From NCBI GenBank assembly GCA_030285985.1, contig CP127384.1:310001-374000 (forward strand): 64,000 nucleotides of DNA, given 5' to 3'. Position numbers and translations under genes: made by a program. This document shows positions 1-7,216 of the stretch, piece by piece (position 1 is the first letter of the stretch; the number at the start of each line of letters is the position of its first letter). Origin of the DNA: Aquidulcibacter paucihalophilus (lineage in GTDB: Bacteria; Pseudomonadota; Alphaproteobacteria; Caulobacterales; Caulobacteraceae). Under the pieces are notes generated by a model. It worked only from the letters and a program-made list of their open reading frames with translations. It was not told the origin of the DNA and made no database searches.

Positions 1-283
1 GGAAGACCTTCTGCGTCCCCCACAGCCGCGACAGATAGCCCGACAGGGGGATCATCACGACCTCGGGGATCAGATAGGCCGTCTGGATCCAGCTGATCTC
101 GTCTGCCGAGGCGCCGACCCCGGCCTGGATCTGGGGCAGGGACGAGGCCACGATCTGGATGTCGAGGATGGCCATGAACTGGCCGATCACCATCCCGGCG
201 AAGCCGAGCAGCAGGAAGGTCCAGTTGACCTCGGGCGCCGGCGTGGGCGCGGCGGCCTCGACCGTCGGAGCGGCGGCGGTCAC
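1..283 (-). CDS. emrB: DHA2-family MFS efflux permease, EmrB-like (N-terminal part only)
   Basis: The gene runs off the left edge, so only the first 94 codons are present. The GTG start overlaps the emrA stop in a GTGA arrangement, which indicates translational coupling. The visible protein has an Ala/Pro-rich cytoplasmic leader of about 22 residues. A first membrane helix follows (WTFLLLGFAGMVIGQF), then MAILDIQIVASSLPQIQ, which matches the conserved first-helix motif of DHA2/EmrB drug-proton antiporters. SWIQTAYLIPEVVMIPLSGY matches helix 2. It should work with the adjacent membrane-fusion protein to export drugs or other toxic compounds across the envelope. Substrate unknown. Confidence 0.9.
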   Translation of the reverse strand, partial: MTAAAPTVEAAAPTPAPEVNWTFLLLGFAGMVIGQFMAILDIQIVASSLPQIQAGVGASADEISWIQTAYLIPEVVMIPLSGYLSRLWGTQKVF

Positions 284-1371
284 CGGACCGCGGCCACGAC
301 GGGTCCGGTGGCGGCCTCGGCGAAGCTCAGGCCGCCGCGGCTCTTCAGGTCAACCTTGACCTCGACCGACAGGCCGGGCCGCAGGGCGGCGGCCCCCGCG
401 CGGTCGACGCGGATGCGGACCGGCACGCGCTGGGTGATGCGGGTGAAATTGCCGGTCGCGTTCTCGACCGGGATCAGGGCGAACTCCGAGCCGGTGGCCG
501 GGGCGAAGCTGTCGATATGACCGACCAGAGGCTCGCCGGGGAAGGCGTCGGCACTGATCTCGACGGTCTGGCCGATGCGCAGACGGTCGAGCTGGGTTTC
601 CTTGAAATTGGCGACCACATAGGCGTCGCCCAGCGGCACGATGGACAGGATCTGGCCGCCCGGCCGGACATATTGCCCGACGCGGACGCCGCGGGCCCCG
701 ACCACGCCGCCGACCGGGGCGCGGATGACGGTGCGGTCCAGGGCTATGCGGGCCTGTTCGACACGGGCGCGGGCCACATCGACGGCGGCGAGGCTCTGGC
801 TGCGGCTCGAACCGAGCACCCCGGCGGTGCGCTGTTCGGCGATCAGGGCGGCTTCCGCCTCGGCGACCGAGGCCTGGGCGGTGCGGGCACCGGCCTGTTC
901 TGTCTGGATGCGGGCCTGGGACACCCAGCCCTGCTCGGCGAGGCGGCCGTAGCGGTCGACCTGCTGTGCGGCCAGGTCGGCCTGGGCGCGGGCCTGGGCC
1001 ACGCCGGCGGCGCGCGAGGCGATGACGGCCTGTTCCTGGGCGGCGCGGGCGTCGACATTGCCGACGGCGGCGATCACCGACGCCAGATTGCCCTCGGCCT
1101 CGGCCAGATTGGCGCGGGCATCGGCGTCGTCCAGCCGGATCAGGATCTGGCCCGGTGCGACCCGCTGGTTGTCGGCGACCAGAACCTCGACGACATAGCC
1201 GTCGATCTGGGGGCTGACGCCGGTGGTGTCGGCCTGGACGAAGGCGTTGTCGGTCGCCTCCCAGCGCTGCTTGCCCTGCCACCAGACGACCCCGCCGATG
1301 ACGAGGGCCAGGGCCGCAAAGGCGGCGACGATCAACGGCAGGCGCTTCTTGTGGGCGGGGGTCAGGGTCAT
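280..1371 (-). CDS. emrA: HlyD/EmrA-family membrane fusion protein of an efflux pump
   Basis: A 363-residue periplasmic adaptor. One N-terminal membrane anchor (about residues 10-31) is followed by a biotinyl-lipoyl half-motif (QIDGYVVEVLVADNQRVAPG). A long Ala/Gln-rich coiled-coil hairpin comes next, then the second lipoyl half (VIRAPVGGVVGARGVRVGQYV) and a beta-barrel region. I start it at ATG 1371 (MTLTPAHKKR) because the reading frame upstream to 1461 encodes an unlikely Cys/Trp-rich leader and crosses the operator-like palindrome. It is the first gene of an operon with the EmrB-like permease. A 6-4-6 palindrome upstream suggests local repression by a TetR- or MarR-type protein, though no such regulator is adjacent. 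Confidence 0.9.
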   Translation of the reverse strand: MTLTPAHKKRLPLIVAAFAALALVIGGVVWWQGKQRWEATDNAFVQADTTGVSPQIDGYVVEVLVADNQRVAPGQILIRLDDADARANLAEAEGNLASVIAAVGNVDARAAQEQAVIASRAAGVAQARAQADLAAQQVDRYGRLAEQGWVSQARIQTEQAGARTAQASVAEAEAALIAEQRTAGVLGSSRSQSLAAVDVARARVEQARIALDRTVIRAPVGGVVGARGVRVGQYVRPGGQILSIVPLGDAYVVANFKETQLDRLRIGQTVEISADAFPGEPLVGHIDSFAPATGSEFALIPVENATGNFTRITQRVPVRIRVDRAGAAALRPGLSVEVKVDLKSRGGLSFAEAATGPVVAAVR

Positions 1372-1410
1372 GGCGGACTCGAAAGCGTGTCGGGGAGGAC
1401 GGCGCATAAA

Positions 1411-1426
1411 TGGACATGACTGTCCA
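1411..1426. promoter_or_regulatory. Palindromic operator candidate in the emrAB promoter
   Basis: TGGACA-TGAC-TGTCCA is a perfect 6-bp inverted repeat with a 4-bp spacer, 40 bp upstream of the emrA start. Read on the minus strand it lies between a -35-like TTGATT and a -10-like TTTATG, about 18 bp apart. A repressor bound there would block RNA polymerase. The promoter call is by eye. Confidence 0.5.
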
Positions 1427-1535
1427 AAAATCAACCACTCATGCGCCGGGGCCCAACACATCCTGTTTCCGAACCTGCGCTTGACCGCCGCCGCCGGGAG
1501 GTTTCGACTACGGCCAAGCTGAGAGGAGACCTCCC

Positions 1536-1685
1536 ATGAAGCGCTTCGCCGCCCGGTACGCCCAGCCTGCCAGTCTTCTGATCCTGAGCTGCACCATCCT
1601 GTTCGGCCTGCCGCTGGCCGTCGGTCTGGCCGGGATGCTGCTCGGGGCCGGGGCCCTGTTCATTCCGGCATCGTGGGAGACCTGA
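1536..1685 (+). CDS. Small hydrophobic membrane protein, 49 aa
   Basis: The ATG has a clear ribosome site (GAGAGGAG, centred about 10 nt upstream). The product begins MKRFAARYAQPASLL, followed by about 30 uninterrupted hydrophobic residues, enough for one long or two short membrane helices. It ends with SWET. It stands alone between the divergent emrA and nth. Function unknown. Coding is supported by the ribosome site and the basic-then-hydrophobic layout, not by homology. Confidence 0.55.
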   Translation: MKRFAARYAQPASLLILSCTILFGLPLAVGLAGMLLGAGALFIPASWET

Positions 1686-1725
1686 GGCCTTCCCGGTTCC
1701 GGTCCGCGTCTGCTACCCGGGCGGG

Positions 1726-2475
1726 ATGAAGCCGCCCAAGGCCCGTTCCAGACCTGCGCCGAAACCCGCGCCGAAACGCCCCGCCGTCATGACCGGGGCG
1801 ATGGTCCCCGTGCTGGGCTGGCCGCCGGACGAGGACCGGGTTGAGGCCATCTTCGAACGGCTGGCGCGGATCATGCCCGAGCCGAAGACCGAGCTCAGCT
1901 TCTCCAGCCCCTATACGCTGGTGGTCGCCGTCGCCCTGTCGGCCCAGGCCACCGACGTTGCGGTCAACAAGGCCACGGACAAACTGTTCGCGGTCGCCGA
2001 CACGCCCGCGAAGATGCTGGCGCTGGGGGAGGCGGGGCTGGTGCCCTTCATCGCCTCCATCGGCCTGTACCGGAACAAGGCGAAGAACGTCATCGCCCTG
2101 AGCCGGATCGTGCTGGAGCAGCATGGCGGGGAGGTGCCGCTGAACCGCGCCGACCTCCAGGCCCTGCCCGGCGTCGGCCGCAAGACCGCCAGCGTGGTGC
2201 TCAACGAACTGGGCATCGAGGCGGCCATCGCCGTGGACACCCACGTCTTCCGCGTCTCGCACCGGCTGGGCCTGGCCAATGCCGCCACGCCCGACAAGGT
2301 TGAGGCCCAGCTGTTCCGTGTGGTGCCCGAGCACTGGCTGCCCAAGGCCCACCACTGGCTGATCCTGCACGGCCGCTATGCGTGCACGGCGCGCAAGCCG
2401 AAATGCAGCGCCTGCGTGATCAGCGACCTGTGCCCGAGCCGGGCGGGGTTAGCGGCGCTGGGGGAGGCGGGGTGA
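1726..2475 (+). CDS. nth: Endonuclease III (DNA glycosylase/AP lyase)
   Basis: A base-excision repair enzyme that removes oxidised pyrimidines and nicks the abasic site. It has 249 residues, longer than the usual ~210 because of a basic, proline-rich N-terminal extension of about 35 residues. The helix-hairpin-helix (LPGVGRKTA, 147-155) contains catalytic Lys153, and the catalytic Asp is Asp171 in AVDTHVFRV. The C-terminal [4Fe-4S] loop has the expected C-x6-C-x2-C-x5-C spacing. A start inside the extension (for example Met22) is possible. It faces the ATP-grasp gene convergently across a repeat element. Confidence 0.95.
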   Translation: MKPPKARSRPAPKPAPKRPAVMTGAMVPVLGWPPDEDRVEAIFERLARIMPEPKTELSFSSPYTLVVAVALSAQATDVAVNKATDKLFAVADTPAKMLALGEAGLVPFIASIGLYRNKAKNVIALSRIVLEQHGGEVPLNRADLQALPGVGRKTASVVLNELGIEAAIAVDTHVFRVSHRLGLANAATPDKVEAQLFRVVPEHWLPKAHHWLILHGRYACTARKPKCSACVISDLCPSRAGLAALGEAG

Positions 2476-2479
2476 AGGG

Positions 2480-2589
2480 GTGATTGGTGGTTGGTGATTG
2501 GCGAGGGAGGGGTCGACCACTCTGCGAAGCCAGAACCGCTGGTGCCCTCAACCAACCACCAACCACCAATCACCAATCACCAATCACCC
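2480..2589. repeat. ATTGGTGGTTGGTGATT-type hairpin repeat, copy 1
   Basis: Left arm TGATTGGTGGTTGGTGATTG (2481-2500) faces a right arm made of CCAACCACCAACCACCAATC units, with about 40 bp between. It lies between the convergent nth and ATP-grasp genes, and the ATP-grasp stop codon falls inside the right arm. Three related copies occur at 7110, 10543 and 43849. Confidence 0.85.
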
Positions 2590-3456
2590 AAGCCGCGCCC
2601 GCACCGCCGCCGCGAACCGCTTCCCGCCCTCCGGTGCCGAGGCCAGATAGAAGTCCGGCTCGATCAATTCCGCCTCCATCAGCAGCCAGCCGCCGTCGGC
2701 GTCCGGGGCCATGTCGATGCGGGCGTAGAGCAGGTCCTCGCCGATGGCGGCCAGCGTCTTCTCCGCCAGCGCCAGCGCGGCTGCCGGGGGCTCGGGCAGG
2801 GCGACATAGCCGCCGCCGTACTGGACCTGCACCCGGAACTCGCCCGGGACCGGCCGTTTGTTGACGACGTGGCTCAGCTTCCCGCCGAAGAAGAGCAGGG
2901 AGGTTTCGCCCTCGGTCTCGATCGACGGCAGATAGGGCTGGATCATCGCCGGGCCCTCGGGCGCCCCGACCATGGGCTCGCCCCGGGCCAGCCGCAGGGT
3001 CTTGTGGGCCCCGCCCGAGACGCGCGGCTTGACCACGATCTGATCGACACCGAAGCGATCGAAGGCGGCATCGGCGTCGGCCTGCGTCGGGCCGTCGATC
3101 CAGACCGTGTCGGGCATGGCGATGCCCTGTTCGGCCAGCCGGCCCAGATAGGATTTGTCCGAATTCCAGGCGAGCACCGACGACGGGTTCAGCATCTTCA
3201 CCCCCGCCGCTTCCCAGGTCGCGCAGGCCTGCATCCAGCGGTCGTGGTCGCGGTGATAGCCCCAGGCGATCACCGGCAGGACCAGCGGAAACCGCATCAG
3301 GCCGGAGGCGTCCGCGATGTGGTCGGTCCAAGCGGTCGGAACCGCCGTCAGTCCGGCTGTGGCGAGGGCTTCTGCCAGCCGCTCCAGCACGCCGGGCCAC
3401 TGGCCGGCATAGGAGGGGTCGGCGGCATCGGGGGTCAGGACGGCGATCTGGGTCAT
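2584..3456 (-). CDS. ATP-grasp domain protein (RimK/glutathione-synthetase-like), substrate unknown
   Basis: A 290-residue protein with the ATP-grasp order: an N-terminal pre-grasp domain (about 1-95), then NSDKSYL, VVKPRVSGGAHKT (nucleotide-binding lysine and glycine loop) and a C-terminal catalytic block with ARIDMAPDADGGWLLMEAELIEPDFYL. That block supplies the metal-binding D/E residues. Such enzymes join a carboxylate to an amine or thiol using ATP. The acceptor cannot be read from sequence. I choose ATG 3456 (MTQIAVLTPD) over the upstream frame because the longer version would run through the palindrome at 3486-3505. It is divergent from the sugar/nucleoside kinase gene. Confidence 0.8.
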   Translation of the reverse strand: MTQIAVLTPDAADPSYAGQWPGVLERLAEALATAGLTAVPTAWTDHIADASGLMRFPLVLPVIAWGYHRDHDRWMQACATWEAAGVKMLNPSSVLAWNSDKSYLGRLAEQGIAMPDTVWIDGPTQADADAAFDRFGVDQIVVKPRVSGGAHKTLRLARGEPMVGAPEGPAMIQPYLPSIETEGETSLLFFGGKLSHVVNKRPVPGEFRVQVQYGGGYVALPEPPAAALALAEKTLAAIGEDLLYARIDMAPDADGGWLLMEAELIEPDFYLASAPEGGKRFAAAVRARLG

Positions 3457-3485
3457 GGCGGACTCATAGCGAAGCGGCGGCAATC

Positions 3486-3505
3486 GCATAAGGCGTTCCT
3501 TATGC
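3486..3505. promoter_or_regulatory. Perfect 8-4-8 palindrome between divergent genes
   Basis: GCATAAGG-CGTT-CCTTATGC lies in the 91-bp gap between the divergent ATP-grasp and PfkB genes, about 30 bp from the first start and 43 bp from the second. A perfect palindrome in a shared promoter region fits a dimeric repressor site. The T run that follows could also make it a hairpin, but no gene ends there. Confidence 0.5.
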
Positions 3506-3547
3506 TTTTCGGATGACGCGGGGCCGGCTGTCCGATAAGGGCCGCCC

Positions 3548-4570
3548 ATGACCCAGAACCCAACCTATGACGTCTGCGCCGTCGGCAACGCCATCGTCGA
3601 CGTCCTCGCCCCCTGCGACCCCGCCTTTCTGACGGCCCAGGGCCTGACGCCCGGCTCGATGCAGCTGGTCGATGCGCAGCAGAGCGCCGCCCTCTACGCC
3701 GCCATGGCCGCGGGCGTTGAGGCCTCGGGCGGGTCGGCGGGCAATACGGTCGCCGGCGTCGGCAGCTTCGGCGGCCGCGCGGCCTATATCGGCAAGGTGG
3801 CCGATGACGTGCTGGGCGGCGTCTTCACCCATGACATCCATGCCGGCGGCGTCCATTTCGAGACTCCCGCGCTCCGGGACGGCGCCGTCCATGGCCTGGC
3901 CACCGGCGTCTGCATGATCAACGTCACGCCCGACGGCCAGCGCACCATGTGCACCTTCCTCGGTGCCGCCAATCAGCTTCAGGCCGCCGACATCGACGCG
4001 GCCCTGATCGGTGCCTCGGCCATCGTCTATCTGGAAGGCTATCTGTTCGACCCGGCCCCGGCCCGCGCCGCCTTCGAGGCCGCCGCCGCCGCCGCCCACG
4101 CCGCCGGACGCAAGGTCGCCATCACCCTGTCCGATACCTTCGTCGTCGCGCGCTGGCGCGCCGAGCTTCTGGCCTTCATCGAGGCCTCGGCCGACATCGT
4201 CCTGGCCAATGAGGGCGAACTGGCCGCCCTGTTCGAGACCGAGGACTTCGACGCCGCCGCCGCGCAGCTCGCGTCCATGGTGGACGTCGCCGCCATCACC
4301 CGCGGCGAATCCGGCTCGGTGGTCGTCTCGGGCGACGAACGCGTCGCCATCGCCGTCGTCCCCGTCGACAAGGTGGTCGACACCACCGGTGCCGGCGACC
4401 AGTACGCCGCCGGCTTCCTGCTGGGCGTGGCGCGTGGCCTGTCACTGGAAGACGCCGGCAAGCTCGGCTCGCTGGCGGCGGCAGAAGTCATCGCCCACTG
4501 GGGGCCAAGGCCGATGACCTCGCTGGAAGCGCTGGCGAAGGATGCGGGGCTGACCCTCAACCCCGCCTGA
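3548..4570 (+). CDS. Adenosine kinase / PfkB-family carbohydrate kinase
   Basis: A 340-residue ribokinase-fold protein. The N-terminus YDVCAVGNAIVDVLAP and the GGSAGNTVAGVGSFGG block are PfkB signature 1 with substrate-binding residues. The second signature is DTTGAGDQYAAGFLLG (about 275-290), whose GAGD supplies the anion hole and catalytic Asp. The sequence resembles the alphaproteobacterial group annotated as adenosine kinase (purine salvage, ATP + adenosine to AMP), but family members also act on other ribosides or sugars. Its last 14 bp overlap the 3' end of the convergent smr gene. Confidence 0.85.
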   Translation: MTQNPTYDVCAVGNAIVDVLAPCDPAFLTAQGLTPGSMQLVDAQQSAALYAAMAAGVEASGGSAGNTVAGVGSFGGRAAYIGKVADDVLGGVFTHDIHAGGVHFETPALRDGAVHGLATGVCMINVTPDGQRTMCTFLGAANQLQAADIDAALIGASAIVYLEGYLFDPAPARAAFEAAAAAAHAAGRKVAITLSDTFVVARWRAELLAFIEASADIVLANEGELAALFETEDFDAAAAQLASMVDVAAITRGESGSVVVSGDERVAIAVVPVDKVVDTTGAGDQYAAGFLLGVARGLSLEDAGKLGSLAAAEVIAHWGPRPMTSLEALAKDAGLTLNPA

Positions 4571-5102
4571 TCGTCACATACAGCGCGCCATCCCCGCCAT
4601 GATGGCGAGCGGCGGCCGCGAACCCCGACACCACACCGCGCAAGGCCGGGGCCTGCAGCCATTCATGCACCGAGGCCCGGATCACGCCCGTGCCGCCGCG
4701 CCGCCCCTGGCCCGTCACGACCAGCACCGAGCGATAGCCCCGCGCCTGCGCCCCCATCAGGAAGGCCGTCAGGGCGTCCTGGGCCTGGAAACGGCCGTAG
4801 CCGTGCAGGTCGATCTTCGCCTCGATCGGATCGCGCTCGCGTGACAGCCGGCGCTGGCGGCGCGGCTCCAGCTCTTCCGGGTGGCCGCGCGGCCGGAGCG
4901 GTGCCTGCACCGGCGGGCTCCAGGCCGGGGCGGCGGGCCGGGGCCTGGCCAGACCACGCGGCAGCGGTGCCGCGGGCGGATCGACCACGGCGGCACCTGG
5001 AATGACCAGGGCCGCCTTCTTCGGTTTGGCCGGCGTGACCGATCCGGCGACGCGGGCCCAGATGCGGCGGTCGTCGGGGCTCAGGTCGTCGCGGCGGCTC
5101 AT
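4557..5102 (-). CDS. Smr (MutS2 C-terminal) domain protein
   Basis: The protein has 181 residues. A Pro/Arg-rich N-terminal half of about 90 residues, probably disordered, is followed by an Smr domain: KIDLHGYGRFQAQDAL, then SVLVVTGQGRRGGTGVIR (the TGxG loop). It ends with GGDGALYVTIRRG. Smr domains are small DNA/RNA nicking endonuclease modules. The conserved LHG and TGQG motifs are intact. It is downstream of an XRE regulator with a 4-bp ATGA overlap, so the two are co-translated. Biological role unknown. Confidence 0.88.
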   Translation of the reverse strand: MSRRDDLSPDDRRIWARVAGSVTPAKPKKAALVIPGAAVVDPPAAPLPRGLARPRPAAPAWSPPVQAPLRPRGHPEELEPRRQRRLSRERDPIEAKIDLHGYGRFQAQDALTAFLMGAQARGYRSVLVVTGQGRRGGTGVIRASVHEWLQAPALRGVVSGFAAAARHHGGDGALYVTIRRG

Positions 5103-5359
5103 GTCGTGCCGGGGGCGTTCCCGTCCGGATCCTCATCCGAGCCGACGTCCTGCGGCCCCGGGGCCTGGACCAGCAGGTCGCCCGGTTGGCAGTTCAGCTC
5201 GCGGCACAGGGCGTCCAGGGTCGTGAACCGGATCGCCCGCGCCTTGCCGGTCTTGAGGATCGACAGGTTGGCCAGCGTCACGCCGACGCGGTCGGCCAGC
5301 TCGGTCAACGACATGCGCCGTTCGAGGAGGATGCGATCAAGCTGTACGCGGATGGCCAT
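5099..5359 (-). CDS. XRE/Cro-type helix-turn-helix regulator, YozG-like
   Basis: An 86-residue protein that is almost entirely a helix-turn-helix: RRMSLTELADRVGVTLANLS then ILKTGKARAIRFTTLDALCREL. A short acidic tail follows. This small HTH type is often found beside a DUF2975 membrane protein, as here: the DUF2975 gene begins upstream and ends 24 bp before this start. The three genes DUF2975, XRE and Smr run in one direction. Likely autoregulatory; the signal is unknown. Confidence 0.85.
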   Translation of the reverse strand: MAIRVQLDRILLERRMSLTELADRVGVTLANLSILKTGKARAIRFTTLDALCRELNCQPGDLLVQAPGPQDVGSDEDPDGNAPGTT

Positions 5360-5382
5360 GGGGGTTCTCTAGCTCAACCCGA

Positions 5383-5973
5383 TCAGATCGTCAGTTCAGA
5401 TTCGCGCCGCAGCCGGGCGCCTTCGCGGAACACCTCGGCGAGGACGAAGACGACCAGAACCGAGAAGGCGGGGGTGACGAGGTCGAACAGGCTGGGCGGC
5501 TCGAGCGACCCGCGCACCAGCCGCGATACCAGGGTCTGGCCGGTCCAGGCGCCGCCGGTGACCGTGGCCAGGGTCAGGCCGATCTGCTTCAGCCGGCTGA
5601 CATTGGCGGGCTGGAAGGGGTCGCCGATCCTCAGGCTGAAAACGATGCGGCGCAGATGGCGGAGGATCAGGGCGAAGCCGGCGAAATAGCCGGCGAAGGC
5701 GCCGACCCCGAAGAGGGCGTAGGCGCGCGGAATGGGCACGCTGGTGCCGCCGTCTTCCGAGGTCGCGGTCAGGTCGAGCGGACCCATCGGAATGAAAACG
5801 AGGAAAAGAAAGACGAGGAGGGCGGCGCAGGTCAGCAGCGCCAGGATCCAGAAGGCGGCCCCGAGGGCGACGCCGAGCAGGCTGGACATGGATCCGGGAC
5901 CGAGGGCCGGAAGGGCCGGGGTCCGGACGAAAGGCACGCGGATCCCGATCGAAAGCGATTTCGGGAAGCGCAT
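5383..5973 (-). CDS. DUF2975-type four-helix membrane protein
   Basis: A 196-residue protein with about four hydrophobic segments (roughly 36-65, 84-104, 135-155 and 165-183). The layout, the motif SLRIGDPFQPANVSRLKQIG between helices 2 and 3, and the XRE gene just downstream fit the DUF2975/YozG pairing. In other bacteria the pair behaves as a membrane protein with its cognate small repressor. Here that is inferred. No catalytic residues are evident. Confidence 0.75.
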   Translation of the reverse strand: MRFPKSLSIGIRVPFVRTPALPALGPGSMSSLLGVALGAAFWILALLTCAALLVFLFLVFIPMGPLDLTATSEDGGTSVPIPRAYALFGVGAFAGYFAGFALILRHLRRIVFSLRIGDPFQPANVSRLKQIGLTLATVTGGAWTGQTLVSRLVRGSLEPPSLFDLVTPAFSVLVVFVLAEVFREGARLRRESELTI

Positions 5974-6105
5974 GGGTCGACCTCTCTGCTAGCGGGCCGG
6001 TCGGCGGGGCGACGATGCCGCGCGGGGTCCGGCGAACCCGCACGCGGTCTTATTCTTCGCGATTGTCATGCCGATCGTCAAAGCTCCTGTGAGACTTTGT
6101 TGGTT

Positions 6106-6137
6106 TGGCCTGTCGCCCCTGGGGCGACTCCAGGCCA
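6106..6137. terminator. Strong imperfect hairpin downstream of the 38-aa gene
   Basis: TGGCCTG and TCGCCCC pair with GGGGCGA and CAGGCCA around a one-base loop, with a short bulge. It lies 43 bp past the end of the leftward small membrane-peptide gene and past the start side of the DUF2975 gene. No U-run follows on either strand, so terminator function is only a suggestion. Confidence 0.35.
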
Positions 6138-6179
6138 TGTAGTCCGGTCGCCGTTCTGGCCGGTGTGGCCAGAGCGGGA

Positions 6180-6296
6180 TCAGAAGGCCTGGATCAGGGT
6201 GGTGATCAGGGCGGTCGGCAGGGCGGCGAGCAGGAAGGCGTTGAGGATGCCGTGGCCGACCTTCTCGATGAAATAGGAAGCGTTCATGGTGTTCAT
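6180..6296 (-). CDS. Small single-helix membrane peptide, 38 aa
   Basis: The start ATG 6296 has a GGAGA ribosome site 6 nt upstream and encodes MNTMNASYFIEKVGHGILN, then a hydrophobic helix (AFLLAALPTALITTLIQAF) that ends the protein. The frame stays open upstream to 6428, but that leader is Arg-rich and covers the AT-rich promoter region shared with rdgB, so the short start is preferred. A second in-frame ATG three codons in is also possible. Function unknown. Confidence 0.55.
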   Translation of the reverse strand: MNTMNASYFIEKVGHGILNAFLLAALPTALITTLIQAF

Positions 6297-6507
6297 AGTC
6301 GTTCTCCGTTGGTCCTGAGCGAGGGATGTTTTCACCCCTCTTTTGTTATTCCGCTGCATCGATATTGCCGGTTTCGGCTCTATCGGGGAACGTCGCGGCG
6401 TCCGTCCGTGAAGACATAGATAGGACATGCCTAACCGAAAGGCACGTTACATATCGTTTAACGATATTAAACTTTGGCAATGGATTGTTTCGGAGCGCGT
6501 GGTCAGT

Positions 6508-7113
6508 ATGAAACTGAAGCTTATCAAGGGGATGCGGCTCGTCGTGGCCACCCACAACCCCGGCAAGGCCGTCGAGATCGACGCCCTTCTGGACGGACAT
6601 TACGACGTGGTCACCGCCGCCAGCCTGAATCTGCCCGAGCCGGACGAGACCGAGAGCACCTTCGTCGGCAACGCCCTGCTCAAGGCGCGCCATGCGGCCG
6701 ACCGTTCCGGCGAGGTCGCGCTCGCGGACGACTCCGGCCTGTCGGTCGCGGCCCTGGACGGTGCCCCGGGCATTTTCTCCGCGCGCTGGGCCGGACCGGA
6801 CAAGGATTTCGCCTTCGCCATGCGCCGCGTCGAGGAACGGCTGGAGGAAACCGGCTCGTCGGATCGCCAGGCCTGGTTCACCTCGGCCCTGGCCGTGGCC
6901 TGGCCCGACGGCCCGGCGGTGGTGGTCGAGGGCCGCGTCGACGGCCTGCTCACCTTCCCTCCGCGCGGCGACCGCGGCTTCGGCTACGACCCCATCTTCA
7001 TCCCCGAAGGCCAGACGCAGACCTTCGGTGAGCTGGATCCGGCGCTGAAGGATTCGATCAGCCACCGGGCGGTCGCGTTTGCGAAACTGAAGGCGGCGTT
7101 GATGGAAGGGTGA
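6508..7113 (+). CDS. rdgB: XTP/dITP pyrophosphatase (Ham1/RdgB)
   Basis: A house-cleaning enzyme that hydrolyses non-canonical purine triphosphates (ITP, dITP, XTP) to monophosphates. From ATG 6508 the protein has 201 residues, the family's normal length. The THNPGK loop binds nucleotide; FVGNALLKARHAA, ADDSGLSV and GFGYDPIF are the remaining signatures, and SHR near the C-terminus contacts the base. A frame open to 6427 would add 27 residues unlike the family. The second ATG at 6532 would leave only MRLVVATHN and is also possible. The next repeat begins right at the stop codon. Confidence 0.95.
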   Translation: MKLKLIKGMRLVVATHNPGKAVEIDALLDGHYDVVTAASLNLPEPDETESTFVGNALLKARHAADRSGEVALADDSGLSVAALDGAPGIFSARWAGPDKDFAFAMRRVEERLEETGSSDRQAWFTSALAVAWPDGPAVVVEGRVDGLLTFPPRGDRGFGYDPIFIPEGQTQTFGELDPALKDSISHRAVAFAKLKAALMEG

Positions 7114-7216
7114 TTAGTGGTTGGTGACTGGTGTGGCTGGATCGCCGCTGCCGATCACCGCCCAAGCACCGGCACCTGCCCCCGCCAATCACCAGCCACC
7201 AACCACCAATCACCCC
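7110..7216. repeat. ATTGGTGGTTGGTGATT-type hairpin repeat, copy 2
   Basis: Left arm TGATTAGTGGTTGGTGACTG (7111-7130) and right arm CACCAGCCACCAACCACCAA (7188-7207) with a C-rich loop. It fills the whole gap between the rdgB stop and the hemW start, so it contributes the hemW leader. It is the most diverged of the four copies. Confidence 0.8.
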
